Part shown: in pieces, positions 1-9,057 of the stretch
Numbering within the stretch: position 1 is the stretch's first letter
Layout: each line of letters starts with the position of its first letter
NCBI RefSeq assembly: GCF_963664075.1
Contig: NZ_OY760916.1
Coordinates: forward strand, 2,997,001-3,061,000
DNA from: an uncultured Desulfobulbus sp.
GTDB taxonomy: Bacteria > Desulfobacterota > Desulfobulbia > Desulfobulbales > Desulfobulbaceae
Reading direction: 5' to 3'
DNA length: 64,000 bases
Translations under genes and position numbers: made by a program
The notes under the pieces: model-generated
Databases searched by the model: none
What the model was told of the DNA's origin: nothing
The model's input: only the letters and a program-made list of their open reading frames with translations

Positions 1-1
1 G

Positions 2-1831
2 AGCCGTGAAGCCACTAGTCAGCTTTTACAACAGTGTTGGCAGAATCGGGCAGAACTCACACAAACCATTGACCTGGCCGAACTCTGGGAAATAGTCCAT
101 GAGGATGCCAATGAAGACCTCCCTCCAGAACTGCTGGCTGATCTTTTGTATGGCAGTGATGCCACCGATGACCAGCGAGCTGCCTTTCTGCGGGCGGTAT
201 TCACAGACCCCCTCTATTTTAAATTTAAAAACGGCCTCATAGCCACCCATACTCCGGAGCAGGTTGAACAACTCCTGCTGCAAAGACAGCGAGAGGCTGA
301 AAAAGCCCAGCTGCTTGAGCAGTCGGTGCTCGGATTCAAAGCACTCAACCAGGGAAAACGGATTGGGGAAGATCAGTGGCCAGAACAAAAACAATGTTTT
401 GCCTGGTTACAGGAATCTGTACTTCTTGGCAGTGACGCAGCTGAAGATAAATTTATTCGTCAATGCTTGAAGAGAGCTGGACTCACCTCCCCCCATGCAG
501 GTTTTGAGCTCTTAGTGAAAGCTGGCATCTGGGATCGCGATGAAAACCTCTCCCTGCTTCGCTCCGATCAGCCCCTTGAATTTGCCCAAGAGGCTCAAAG
601 CGAAGCCGACAACCTGCAAGAGGCAACTCTTGAGGAGCTGCTGGCTGATCCCAAACGCAAAGATTTACGAGACCTCAACATCCTCACTATTGATGGCGCC
701 TTTACCCGAGATTTTGATGACGCTGTCCATGTGACCCATAAAGAGGGTGGCCTGATCGAGGTGGGCATTCACATAACTGACGTAAGCTATTACATCTCGC
801 CCAAAAGTGCGCTCTTTGGCGAGGCCAGGGAACGGGCTACCTCTATTTATTTCCCTGAAGGGCAGATTCCCATGTTGCCCAAAAACCTTTCCCTTGATCT
901 CTGCAGCCTGATTCAAGGAAAAGTTCGCCCTGCCATCAGCTTTCTGATTAATTTTGATGCACAGGGAACCCTGTTGCGCAGTTCCATCGTCCCCTCCATA
1001 ATTGAGGTCAAACGCCAGCTGAGTTACCGCGACGCCGATGGTCTCATTGATAAAGATCCAGATCTCAAAGCCCTGAACACCCTGCGCCAACAACTTCGCC
1101 AGCAACGAGTTGACCGAGGCGCCCTGCTGCTCTCCCTCCCTGATGTCAATGTGGATATTCGAGATCGACAAAATATTCAGGTCTATCTTTCCCCGGTGGA
1201 TACGCCCTCGCGCAACCTGATTTCCGAGCTGATGATCCTGGCAAACGGCCTTGCTGCAGCCTACTTTGCCAACCAGGAAGCTCCTGGATTATTTCGCTCA
1301 CAGCCTCCGCCCCGCAGACGCATTATCTCGGGGGTCCAAAATTCTTTGACCGATATCGCCTATCAACGACGATTTCTCTCACGGGGTGAGCTGACCTCCC
1401 ACCCGAAGCCCCATAGTGGCCTGGGGTTAAACAGTTACACCACCATTACCTCTCCTATCCGCCGTTTTCTTGACCTGGTGATGCAACACCAGCTCAGTAA
1501 CATGATCCATGGTCGTGGTATTCTTTTTTCAGGTGAGGAATGCAAAACTTTTGCCGGGATCATTCAACAAAAACTTGGCCGTGCCAATGGACTGCGCCAA
1601 CAACGGCACCGCTACTGGATCCTGCGTTATCTGGCACCTAAAGAGGGACAACGATTGGGAGCACTGGTGGTCGGCGTGGGCCCCAAACGGGTCAATCTCC
1701 TGCTCTGCGACTGTCTTTTTGATGTGGATCTGCCTCCTAATCCCTCCTTTCCGGTGGATCCTGGAGACACGGTCCGTATTCGCCTCTCCCGGGTTCGTCC
1801 GCAAGACAATCTCCTTCGGATCGAATGGTAA
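2..1831 (+). CDS. RNase II/R-family 3'-5' exoribonuclease (5' end outside window)
   Basis: The reading frame is open from base 2, so the gene starts upstream of the window; an internal TTG at 146 is not the real start. The visible 609 residues carry the RNB catalytic domain: the acidic cluster RDFDDAV lies at about visible residues 236-242 (base 707 on), and the conserved [11 protein letters not shown] segment is near base 1454. In this family these parts bind metal and RNA during processive 3'-to-5' degradation. The short tail after the RNB domain (about 70 residues, [12 protein letters not shown] onward) fits a reduced S1/OB-like end rather than the long basic tail of E. coli RNase R. RNase R versus an RNase II-like paralogue cannot be decided without the N-terminus. 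About 200 bases of non-coding sequence follow, with a weak GAGGCC/GGCCTC stem at 1921-1944. Confidence 0.9.
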   Translation, partial: SREATSQLLQQCWQNRAELTQTIDLAELWEIVHEDANEDLPPELLADLLYGSDATDDQRAAFLRAVFTDPLYFKFKNGLIATHTPEQVEQLLLQRQREAEKAQLLEQSVLGFKALNQGKRIGEDQWPEQKQCFAWLQESVLLGSDAAEDKFIRQCLKRAGLTSPHAGFELLVKAGIWDRDENLSLLRSDQPLEFAQEAQSEADNLQEATLEELLADPKRKDLRDLNILTIDGAFTRDFDDAVHVTHKEGGLIEVGIHITDVSYYISPKSALFGEARERATSIYFPEGQIPMLPKNLSLDLCSLIQGKVRPAISFLINFDAQGTLLRSSIVPSIIEVKRQLSYRDADGLIDKDPDLKALNTLRQQLRQQRVDRGALLLSLPDVNVDIRDRQNIQVYLSPVDTPSRNLISELMILANGLAAAYFANQEAPGLFRSQPPPRRRIISGVQNSLTDIAYQRRFLSRGELTSHPKPHSGLGLNSYTTITSPIRRFLDLVMQHQLSNMIHGRGILFSGEECKTFAGIIQQKLGRANGLRQQRHRYWILRYLAPKEGQRLGALVVGVGPKRVNLLLCDCLFDVDLPPNPSFPVDPGDTVRIRLSRVRPQDNLLRIEW

Positions 1832-2093
1832 AGACTCCTTGATTCCCTTGTTTTGTGCTATCCATAGCCCTATGCTTCCTGAATACTTGCAGATTGCTGG
1901 TGGCGGCAGGTGCAGCCAATGAGGCCCCAGGCGAACGAGGCCTCCTCTATCCAGTCATGGACAAATCCTTGGCGATCAGGTATATGCTCTAAAATGTTCT
2001 TACTGCAGAGTGAGAAAGCATGGTTATGACTAAATCATGGGTACGTCCATACAATCTTTGAAGGATGTGCGCTGCACGTCCTTGTATTCTGCA

Positions 2094-2669
2094 ATGAAAC
2101 AACGACAACTACCTCTTCTGCTTCTCTGTGGCTTGCTCCTACTCATTCATCCTGGAATGGCTTGGTCTGCACAGGAGATCAATCCGGAAATTAAAGATAT
2201 TATTGTCACCACCTCCGATGTCAACCTCCTCCTGTTTGCCACTGTCAAAAATGGATTTACTCCGCAGATGGTACAGGAAGCTCAAGTCGGAACCCCTATC
2301 GTTTTTACCTACAAGCTCGAGCTTTTAAAGACCTCGACCCATTGGTTGGATACCTCTTTGGTGGAAACTGCGGTGACCCACACCCTCACCTACGATCAAG
2401 CGACTAAGAAATATACAATCAGCTTTTCCAATGAGCCTGATCGAGTGGAAATAACCTCCGATCTGGATGAGGCACAACGCCTGATGACAGAGCTCAACGG
2501 CGTCAAAGTCATCGCCCTCTCCCGCCTTATCCCCGATGCCCCATACGCTATTCAGTTCAAGGTGGTTCTCAAAAAAGGATCACTTCCTTTGGGCATGCAG
2601 AAGGTGCTCCCCTTTTCTTCACTGTGGAACTTTGAAACTGACTGGCGCACGATCGAATTCAGATACTGA
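2094..2669 (+). CDS. DUF4390 exported protein
   Basis: A 191-residue protein starting with MKQRQLPLLLLCGLLLL, a clear signal peptide that ends near AWSA. I chose the ATG at 2094 because it puts the signal peptide at the N-terminus; the frame is open back to an ATG at 2037, and neither start has a good ribosome-binding site. The mature part is beta-rich and ends with PFSSLWNFETDW, a motif I recognise from the DUF4390 family. Genes of this family are often found just before NtrY-type kinases, as here (18 bases to the next start). That suggests a periplasmic accessory or signal-sensing role for the kinase, which is inference only. No catalytic motif is visible. Confidence 0.75.
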   Translation: MKQRQLPLLLLCGLLLLIHPGMAWSAQEINPEIKDIIVTTSDVNLLLFATVKNGFTPQMVQEAQVGTPIVFTYKLELLKTSTHWLDTSLVETAVTHTLTYDQATKKYTISFSNEPDRVEITSDLDEAQRLMTELNGVKVIALSRLIPDAPYAIQFKVVLKKGSLPLGMQKVLPFSSLWNFETDWRTIEFRY

Positions 2670-2687
2670 TTCCCAGGCGCTCAATCG

Positions 2688-3392
2688 ATGCTGACTGCGG
2701 AACAGAGAAAGAAAAAACAACGACTGATCCGTATCGTCATTGGCTGCTGTCTCCTCCTTATCCCTCTTTTGGGGTATGTCCAACGAGGTCTCCTCAGCGG
2801 TGAGTTTACCCTGCCTCTTTCCAGTACAGTTCTCATTTTTGCCCTGATCAATATCAATGGGTTACTGCTGCTGTTAATGCTCTACCTGGTTCTGCGTAAC
2901 CTGGTGGAACTCATCTTTGAACGCAAACAACACCTGCTGGGATCCCGCCTGCGTACCCGGCTGGTAATCAGCTTTGTTTCTTTATCCCTTATCCCCACCG
3001 TTATCCTCTTTTTCGTGGCTCTGCGCTTTGTTTCCACCTCCATGGACTACTGGTTCAATGCCCGGGTGGAAGATTCCCTTCAGGCCTCTTTGCAGTTGGC
3101 ACAAAAGACTCTCCATGCCAACCAGGAGCAGGTTCAGTTTTTAGGTAAACACTTTGCCAACCTGCTGGAAGATAATATGGTTGATCTCAACAACCAGGCC
3201 GCTCTTGAACGCTACTTCCAAAAAATTATGAACGATGAGAGCGCCACTCCCCTTGATAACCTGATGCTCTTAAATGCACGCCATGAACAGGTCCTGGCTA
3301 TCCGGGGGGCACGCCTGCAACAGATCTCCTACCCGCCACTCCCATCGGAGGCACTGCGCCAGAGTGCCGTAACGACCAAATCAAAACAGTAA
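2688..3392 (+). CDS. NtrY-type sensor histidine kinase, N-terminal part (frameshifted)
   Basis: This 234-residue reading frame is the membrane-sensor half of an NtrY-like kinase. It has a basic start (MLTAEQRKKKQRLIR), three hydrophobic stretches near residues 13-32, 44-72 and 90-115, then a periplasmic-looking helical region from VEDSLQASLQ on. It stops at TAA 3390-3392, but the protein logic continues in the next frame, which is open upstream of the stop (KTVTRRTTIG). One extra base in the AAAA run at 3383-3386 would join the two halves into a protein of about 740 residues, the usual NtrY length. Either the gene is a recent pseudogene, or the base is a sequencing error, or ribosomes slip on the A run. 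Confidence 0.8.
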   Translation: MLTAEQRKKKQRLIRIVIGCCLLLIPLLGYVQRGLLSGEFTLPLSSTVLIFALININGLLLLLMLYLVLRNLVELIFERKQHLLGSRLRTRLVISFVSLSLIPTVILFFVALRFVSTSMDYWFNARVEDSLQASLQLAQKTLHANQEQVQFLGKHFANLLEDNMVDLNNQAALERYFQKIMNDESATPLDNLMLLNARHEQVLAIRGARLQQISYPPLPSEALRQSAVTTKSKQ

Positions 3393-3415
3393 CCCGGCGT
3401 ACCACCATCGGTGAG

Positions 3416-4909
3416 TTGATTCAGGCCATAGTTCCGGTGGCTGTTCACCACGAGACCAGCCAAACCTGGTTTCTCATTGCCAGTCTTCTCATCCCATCAG
3501 CTCAGCTGGAGACCATGCAGACCATTACTGAGGGGATCATGGGCTATCAGCAGATGATTATGCTCAAAGCACCAATCAAGTTTAGCCTGATCATCATGTT
3601 GCTGATCATTACCCTCTTAATTCTTTTTGGTGCGATCTGGTTTGGTTTTTACATTGCCCGGGGCCTCACCGGTCCAATCAATAAACTGGCCGAAGCTACA
3701 CAGCGGGTAGCCGATGGCGACATGGAATTCATTGTCGAAAAAGAAGCAGACGATGAGATGGGCATGCTGGTTGATTCCTTCAACTTCATGACTGCCAAGA
3801 TCCTGGCTTCGAACCGGCAACTGGCTCAGACGCACCGTGCGCTGGAATCGAGCACCGAGATCTCAGAACAGCGTCGCCGCTACCTGGAAACCATTCTCAA
3901 AAACGTCGCTGCCGGGGTTATTGCTCTGGATGAGAACAACCGAATAACCACAATCAATCGCTTTGCCGAAGAGTTACTGGCCATTGAACCGGCATCCTTT
4001 CTTGGCCAGGATTTCCATGACGCCCTACCCCGCCAACACGGCCTCATCGTGGAAAGTTTTCTCAATGATCTCCTTAAAAGCGGCAAGACATCGATTGAGC
4101 GCCATCTGCGGATAACCATTCGTCGAGGCGAGACGCTCTCACTCCAGGTCAACGTTACCCGGCTTATCGATGAACGGCAGCAGCCCATAGGCTTTGTTTT
4201 CGTCTTTGACGATCTCACCAACCTGGAAAAGGCCCAGCACCTGGCCGCCTGGCAGGAGGTTGCCCGCCGCATTGCCCATGAGATTAAAAACCCGCTCACC
4301 CCAATTCAACTCTCCGCCCAGCGACTCAGAAAACGATATCTGGAGAGCATGGGAGAGAATCGAGAGGTCTTTGACCAGTGCACCACGACCATCGTCAACC
4401 AGGTCGAAGAGATCAAAAACCTGGTCAGTGAATTCTCTGATTTTGCCCGCATGCCACAGCTTCGAAAGGAGCGTACTGACCTTGCGCGATTGATTGGAGA
4501 AATAGTCCTGCTCTATCAGGAAGCGCACAAGCATCTCATGATCAGCTCCGAATTGCACACTAAGGTACCGCCTTTTCTTTTTGATGCAGTCCAGATAAAG
4601 CGGGTTCTCATTAACCTCTTAGATAATGCGGTCTCTGTCCTGTCGCAGGAGGGAATGATTACGGTCCGTCTGAGATTGAGCAAGGATAGCAAATCGGCTC
4701 GACTGGAGGTGGCGGATAATGGCCCAGGTATGAGTGATGAAGTCAAACTCCGGGTGTTTGAACCGTATTACTCCAACCGTAAAACCGGTACCGGCCTCGG
4801 ACTCGCCATTGCCCAGACCATTATTCATGAACATGGTGGTGACATCCGCGTGAGTGACAACTATCCATCGGGTGCGGTGTTTGCGGTTGAGCTGCCGCTG
4901 GAGACCTGA
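3416..4909 (+). CDS. NtrY-type sensor histidine kinase, C-terminal catalytic part
   Basis: Continuation of the kinase begun at 2688, in the -1 frame. The annotated TTG at 3416 is nominal because the frame is open further upstream. It contains a transmembrane segment (about residues 55-80), a HAMP domain (ARGLTGPINKLAEAT), a PAS domain (about 155-270), the H-box RRIAHEIKNPLTP with phosphoacceptor His288, the N-box LINLLDNAV, and the ATP-lid motifs DNGPGM and GTGLGLAI. All catalytic residues look intact. In the family, such kinases autophosphorylate in response to nitrogen or redox state and pass phosphate to NtrX; the NtrX-like gene follows 80 bases downstream. If the frameshift is real, a soluble half could only be made by internal initiation. 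Confidence 0.85.
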   Translation: MIQAIVPVAVHHETSQTWFLIASLLIPSAQLETMQTITEGIMGYQQMIMLKAPIKFSLIIMLLIITLLILFGAIWFGFYIARGLTGPINKLAEATQRVADGDMEFIVEKEADDEMGMLVDSFNFMTAKILASNRQLAQTHRALESSTEISEQRRRYLETILKNVAAGVIALDENNRITTINRFAEELLAIEPASFLGQDFHDALPRQHGLIVESFLNDLLKSGKTSIERHLRITIRRGETLSLQVNVTRLIDERQQPIGFVFVFDDLTNLEKAQHLAAWQEVARRIAHEIKNPLTPIQLSAQRLRKRYLESMGENREVFDQCTTTIVNQVEEIKNLVSEFSDFARMPQLRKERTDLARLIGEIVLLYQEAHKHLMISSELHTKVPPFLFDAVQIKRVLINLLDNAVSVLSQEGMITVRLRLSKDSKSARLEVADNGPGMSDEVKLRVFEPYYSNRKTGTGLGLAIAQTIIHEHGGDIRVSDNYPSGAVFAVELPLET

Positions 4910-4989
4910 TAGTATACATCCTGAATCCGCGATAAACATGTCCCAGCCTGACAGCACTGCCGCCCCCTACCTTCTGCGATAACGCCTGC

Positions 4990-6351
4990 ATGCCTGAAAC
5001 TATCCTCATCATTGACGACGAAAAAGCTATTTGTGAAAGCCTGGCCGGAATTTTATCCGACGAGGGATTCAATCCCCTGGTGACCCATTCCGCCGAAGAG
5101 GGCTTACATATCCTTGATGAGAAGGATATCCATCTCGTTTTACTTGATATCTGGCTTCCGGGAATGGACGGGCTTGAAGCCTTAGAGGTGATCAAACAGC
5201 GCTTCAGCCTACCGGTTATCATGATTTCCGGTCATGGGTCCATCGAGACCGCGGTCCAGGCGACCCGTATCGGAGCCTTTGACTTCATAGAAAAACCACT
5301 CTCCTACGACAACACCCTGCTTGCAATTCGCAAGGGATTACAACTTGCCCGGCTGGAGCGGGACAATCAGGTCCTGCGGGAAAGCAGGCCGGTGCTTAAA
5401 CGGATTACCGGGGACAGCCCGCAGGTTGATATGCTCCGTCAACAGATCGAACGAGTGGCTCCCACGGATGCCTGGGTCCTGATTCGTGGTGGTCACGGGA
5501 CCGGTAAGGAACTGGTGGCTCAGACCATCCACCGCCATTCCCTTCGGGCCAAACACCCCATGGTTGCGGTGAACTGTGCGGCTATCCCTGAAGAGCTGAT
5601 CGAGTCAGAGCTTTTTGGTCACATGAAAGGGGCTTTTACCGGCGCCACAGAAACCAAAAAAGGCAAGTTTGATCTGGCAAACGGCTCTACTCTCTTTTTG
5701 GACGAAATCGGAGATATGAGCCTGAAAAGCCAGGCCAAAGTGCTGCGGATTCTCCAGGAGCAGCGTTTTGAAAGGGTGGGTGGCTCGCGTACCATCGAGG
5801 TGGACGTTCGCGTGCTGGCTGCGACCAACAAAGACCTGGAAGAAGAAATCGAGCTGGGGAATTTCCGCGCCGATCTTTTTTACCGGCTCAATGTGGTCCC
5901 GATTACGGTACCAGACTTACGGGACCGGCAAGAGGATATCCCTCTTTTAGTCGCTGACTTTGTTCGACAATTCAGCAAAAAAGGCATCAGTCTCAAAGAC
6001 TTCACCCCCGAAGCGCTGTTGCTGTTGCAGCAACATCACTGGCCCGGTAATGTCCGCGAGCTACGCAATCTGGTTGAACGGTTGGTGATTATGACCCCAA
6101 CAGAGCTCATTGATGCTGAAGATGTCGCCCTCTTTCTTGGTTCACCGACAAGGCCGGCAGCCCCTTCCCCCGGACTCCAGCCCGCTTATAATGAGCTCCC
6201 CTTTAAAGAGGCCAGGCGACGGTTTGAAACCGATTATCTCAGTGCCAAGCTGCAGGAGAACGAGGGAAACATCTCCAAAACTGCAGAGCAGATCGGCATG
6301 GAGCGCAGCCATCTCCATAAAAAATTGAAAGCCCTGGATATCGCCAAATAA
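4990..6351 (+). CDS. NtrX-like sigma-54-dependent response regulator
   Basis: 453 residues in the order receiver, AAA+ and Fis-type helix-turn-helix. The receiver has the acidic pair D9/D10 and phosphoacceptor D53 (LLDIWLPGMDG). The AAA+ domain has a Walker A of unusual wording, GGHGTGKE, the GAFTGA loop at residues 214-219 that touches sigma-54, and LFLDEIGDM as Walker B. The C-terminus (ENEGNISKTAEQIGMERSHLHKKL) is the DNA-binding helix-turn-helix. It should activate sigma-54 promoters when phosphorylated by the kinase encoded just upstream. Pairing and operon position make NtrX the best label, but the target genes are unknown and another NtrC-family role is possible. Confidence 0.9.
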   Translation: MPETILIIDDEKAICESLAGILSDEGFNPLVTHSAEEGLHILDEKDIHLVLLDIWLPGMDGLEALEVIKQRFSLPVIMISGHGSIETAVQATRIGAFDFIEKPLSYDNTLLAIRKGLQLARLERDNQVLRESRPVLKRITGDSPQVDMLRQQIERVAPTDAWVLIRGGHGTGKELVAQTIHRHSLRAKHPMVAVNCAAIPEELIESELFGHMKGAFTGATETKKGKFDLANGSTLFLDEIGDMSLKSQAKVLRILQEQRFERVGGSRTIEVDVRVLAATNKDLEEEIELGNFRADLFYRLNVVPITVPDLRDRQEDIPLLVADFVRQFSKKGISLKDFTPEALLLLQQHHWPGNVRELRNLVERLVIMTPTELIDAEDVALFLGSPTRPAAPSPGLQPAYNELPFKEARRRFETDYLSAKLQENEGNISKTAEQIGMERSHLHKKLKALDIAK

Positions 6352-6429
6352 CCTGATCCTCCGGGACTCCCCATTACCGAGGGAAGCAAATTCCCCCTCT
6401 GACAACATATTTTTCACACGAGGTCTTCT

Positions 6430-7404
6430 ATGGTTTTTCCAGAATATCGTCCGCGTCGTATGCGACAAAATGAAACCTTACGCGCCATGATTCGCGAAAC
6501 ACGTCTGGCTCCCGAGCAGATGATGTACCCTCTTTTTGTCCTGCCGGGCAAGGGTATCCGCGAAGAGGTCAGCTCGATGCCGGGAGTCTTTCGTCTCTCC
6601 ATTGACCAGCTGGCCAAAGAGGCCAAGGAATGTCTTTCCTTGGGTGTTCGCTCCGTCATTCTCTTTGGGCTTCCCGAAAAAAAAGATGCGCTGGGCTCCG
6701 GAGCCTATGCCAAGAACGGTATCATCCAACAGGCGATTCGCGAACTGAAAAACAAGGTTCCGGAGATGACTGTGGCCACCGATGTCTGCCTCTGTGAATA
6801 CACGGACCACGGCCACTGCGGCTGCCTGGTCGGGGAAACCGTGGATAATGACGCCACCCTGGAACTGCTGAGCAAGACTGCCCTCTCCCACGCCCAGGCT
6901 GGAGCCGACATGGTGGCGCCCTCGGACATGATGGATGGCCGCATCAGTGAGATTCGGGCTGTACTCGATGAAAGCTCCTTTCACATGGTGCCGATCATGT
7001 CCTATGCGGTGAAATATGCCTCCGCCTTTTATGGACCTTTTCGGGATGCGGCCGAGTGCGCACCGCAGTTTGGCGATCGCCGCTCCTATCAGATGGATCC
7101 GGCCAACAGCCGAGAGGCCTTGCGTGAAGCCACACTGGATGTAGAAGAGGGTGCGGATATTCTCATGGTTAAACCAGCGCTTTCCTATCTGGATATCATC
7201 AGCCGTCTTCATGACGAATTTGACCTGCCGGTTGCCGCCTATCAGGTGAGTGGTGAATACGCCATGATTCAGGCCGCCGCAGAAAAAGGCTGGATTGATG
7301 GTCCCAAAGTAATGGCAGAGAGCCTGCTCTCCATCCGCCGTGCCGGTGCCGACATCATCCTCACTTACTTTGCCAAAGAGATGGCAAAACTGCTTCGAGC
7401 ATAA
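6430..7404 (+). CDS. hemB: Delta-aminolevulinic acid dehydratase (porphobilinogen synthase)
   Basis: 324 residues, the full family length. The protein condenses two 5-aminolevulinate molecules into porphobilinogen, the second common step of tetrapyrrole synthesis (haem, sirohaem, B12). The metal-binding segment [14 protein letters not shown] has the three cysteines of zinc-type enzymes, and both active-site lysines are present in [18 protein letters not shown] and [10 protein letters not shown]. An AGG-containing site (ACGAGG) lies upstream of ATG 6430. It follows the ntrX-like gene by 78 bases on the same strand and ends at a strong terminator. Haem and sirohaem demand is high in sulfate reducers, which fits the inferred organism. 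Confidence 0.97.
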   Translation: MVFPEYRPRRMRQNETLRAMIRETRLAPEQMMYPLFVLPGKGIREEVSSMPGVFRLSIDQLAKEAKECLSLGVRSVILFGLPEKKDALGSGAYAKNGIIQQAIRELKNKVPEMTVATDVCLCEYTDHGHCGCLVGETVDNDATLELLSKTALSHAQAGADMVAPSDMMDGRISEIRAVLDESSFHMVPIMSYAVKYASAFYGPFRDAAECAPQFGDRRSYQMDPANSREALREATLDVEEGADILMVKPALSYLDIISRLHDEFDLPVAAYQVSGEYAMIQAAAEKGWIDGPKVMAESLLSIRRAGADIILTYFAKEMAKLLRA

Positions 7405-7442
7405 ATACAATGATGCCCATCCCGGCTTCCTGATGAAACAAC

Positions 7443-7480
7443 AAAAATGGCCGGTTGGAATACTCCAACCGGCCATTTTT
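7443..7480. terminator. Bidirectional intrinsic terminator between hemB and the VanZ-like gene
   Basis: Perfect inverted repeat with arms AAAAATGGCCGGTTGGA and TCCAACCGGCCATTTTT around a 4-base ATAC loop. The A and T runs give a U tract in both directions, so it can end hemB (+) and the operon read from the other strand. Confidence 0.95.
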
Positions 7481-7483
7481 GTT

Positions 7484-7903
7484 TTACGGGTATTCTCTTA
7501 CAGGTCCCTCCCCCTTCCCTCTTCGTACCAGGAACAACCTGCGCCCGGCATACAAGCTCAGGACCGCCACCAGCCCGCCGCATACATCAGCTGCAACATC
7601 CCCAACACTGACTGAACGTCCGGGAATAAAGGATTGATGATACTCGTCAAGCAGACCGTACAGCAGACAGAGAATCAGGGTGGATCCCGCAAGCGGAAGA
7701 AAATGATCCTTCCAGAACGGTTTAAGCCCTAACAGGTAGGCACTCCCCAAGGTAGCATAGGCCAGTGCATGGAGCAGTTTATCCGAGTTATAAAAATCAG
7801 GGAGTTGGAGTGCACTCCCCGGTTGATGCGAGAAATAAAAAATAACGCCCATAACCCCAACAAGCGGAATCATTCGAACGCACCAGCGCATGGCTCTTCC
7901 CAT
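7484..7903 (-). CDS. VanZ-family membrane protein
   Basis: 139 residues with four hydrophobic segments. It carries the hallmark VanZ-like pattern: DKLLHALAYATLG, then YGLLDEYHQSFIPGRS and SVGDVAADVCGG. In the family these short membrane proteins are widespread and mostly uncharacterised; VanZ itself gives low-level teicoplanin resistance by an unknown route, so no resistance function should be read into this copy. Its ATG overlaps the stop of the SEC-C gene by one base (TGATG), indicating translational coupling. It is the last gene of the minus-strand run and ends three bases from the shared terminator. Confidence 0.85.
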   Translation of the reverse strand: MGRAMRWCVRMIPLVGVMGVIFYFSHQPGSALQLPDFYNSDKLLHALAYATLGSAYLLGLKPFWKDHFLPLAGSTLILCLLYGLLDEYHQSFIPGRSVSVGDVAADVCGGLVAVLSLYAGRRLFLVRRGKGEGPVREYP

Positions 7904-8424
7904 CAGGCACCACTCTCCTCTACCTGAGTAACATGCATTTGGGTCAACATTTCCTGCGGGAAACGCTTATGCAGGCGTCTAATCGCCGCATGAATCTGCT
8001 GGCACGGGGCTTGGGGCAGCGTTGTTTCACTCTTATCGCTGTAATCTGTGAGGACAAGCTCCCGATTTTTTAAAACAAAGGTATGCGAGAAATTGATTTC
8101 AATGGTTTCGGGATTCTCGTCAATGGGGACCTCCAACGGGTTCCCTTCCCGGGCGATCTGGACCGCATCACTCTCTGTTGCCTCAAGCATCCAGGCATCG
8201 CCTGCTGTGTCGGAATAGAAAAGAAACACGCCAAGTTCATGAAAGCCAGCTTTTTGGGAGGCAGCCTGGGCCTGCAGCTTTTCAATGGTCGCTATCAGCG
8301 AAACCTTCATCTGGCTGGCTGGACTTTGCGATACAGCCCCCACCCGCTCAGCCGGCAGACAACAATGCTTATATTTTTTTCCTGAACCGCAAGGACATGG
8401 GTGATTTCGTCCAATTTTTCCCAT
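7903..8424 (-). CDS. SEC-C motif protein
   Basis: 173 residues. The N-terminus holds a SEC-C zinc-binding motif, HPCPCGSGKKYKHCC (about residues 8-22), the same motif that ends SecA and binds SecB or ribosomes. SEC-C proteins of this stand-alone kind often have no known function. The rest has no motif I recognise: a predicted helix (LIATIEKLQAQAASQK), then a beta-rich segment and a C-terminal helical end. GAGG precedes the ATG. It is coupled to the VanZ-like gene by a one-base overlap. A role in protein export or ribosome contact is possible but is only an analogy with SecA. Confidence 0.8.
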   Translation of the reverse strand: MGKIGRNHPCPCGSGKKYKHCCLPAERVGAVSQSPASQMKVSLIATIEKLQAQAASQKAGFHELGVFLFYSDTAGDAWMLEATESDAVQIAREGNPLEVPIDENPETIEINFSHTFVLKNRELVLTDYSDKSETTLPQAPCQQIHAAIRRLHKRFPQEMLTQMHVTQVEESGA

Positions 8425-8516
8425 AAAGACGTAACCTCATTCAATTAGAATTGGGGAGCTATCGAGAAAACGCAGAGACTGTGATTTCTCTGATTAAAAG
8501 ACAAGAAAAGAGTGGC

Positions 8517-8996
8517 TTAATCCACCGGATGAAGGACGGAATTCTCCAGCATCCCTGTACGTACGGGAACCAGCCAATACTCGTCACTCTGGCCACGAAT
8601 GGCCTCTGAGAGTTCGTCGCTCACCCAGTGGGAATCCTCCACCAGGTTATAAAAAACTGAATCGATTCCAATAAACCCATCGAGCAGATGGGTCAGGGTG
8701 TGGAGAATTTTCGTCGCGTACCCCTGTTTAATGAAGAGCAGATCTTCCAGGCTGGTTGCCCCCTCCTCTTTGAGATGCTCAAGCATACGCCTTGCGAAAA
8801 CATCATTGGCAACCAATCCCATGCCCAACGTATCCCAAAATTTCTCATGCTCTTTGCCCAGGACCTCTTCCGCCTGCACAAAAAACTCTGCATAGGATAT
8901 AAGCTGGTTACCAGAGAGATAGCGTTCCACATGCAGGGCAGCCAGCTCCGCTGAAGCAGCCCGAACTAAAAAATAATGGGAAATGGGATATTCCAT
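8517..8996 (-). CDS. Protein of unknown function
   Basis: I do not recognise this 159-residue protein. I start it at the ATG at 8996 (MEYPISHYFLVR); the frame is open back to a TTG at 9017. It is acidic and mostly helical, without signal peptide, membrane segment or cysteine motif. Histidines and acidic residues are scattered (KILHTLTHLLDGFIGIDSVF), but no metal-site pattern is evident. It is on the same strand as the kinase gene (9058-10377) and 40 bases after it, so the two may be co-transcribed; a link to that kinase is only positional. Confidence 0.7.
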   Translation of the reverse strand: MEYPISHYFLVRAASAELAALHVERYLSGNQLISYAEFFVQAEEVLGKEHEKFWDTLGMGLVANDVFARRMLEHLKEEGATSLEDLLFIKQGYATKILHTLTHLLDGFIGIDSVFYNLVEDSHWVSDELSEAIRGQSDEYWLVPVRTGMLENSVLHPVD

Positions 8997-9057
8997 AGGG
9001 AGTATATTTTTCTCCAATTAATGCAAAATATTCATGAGCAATTCAGGCTGCATTGCA

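Noticed and set aside
3383..3392. Programmed -1 frameshift in the NtrY-type gene
   Set aside because: There is an A4 slip site but no full heptamer or downstream stem that I can see; error or mutation is simpler.
7484..7903. VanZ-like gene as an antibiotic-resistance gene
   Set aside because: The family is broad and no vanA-type cluster is present; resistance cannot be inferred.
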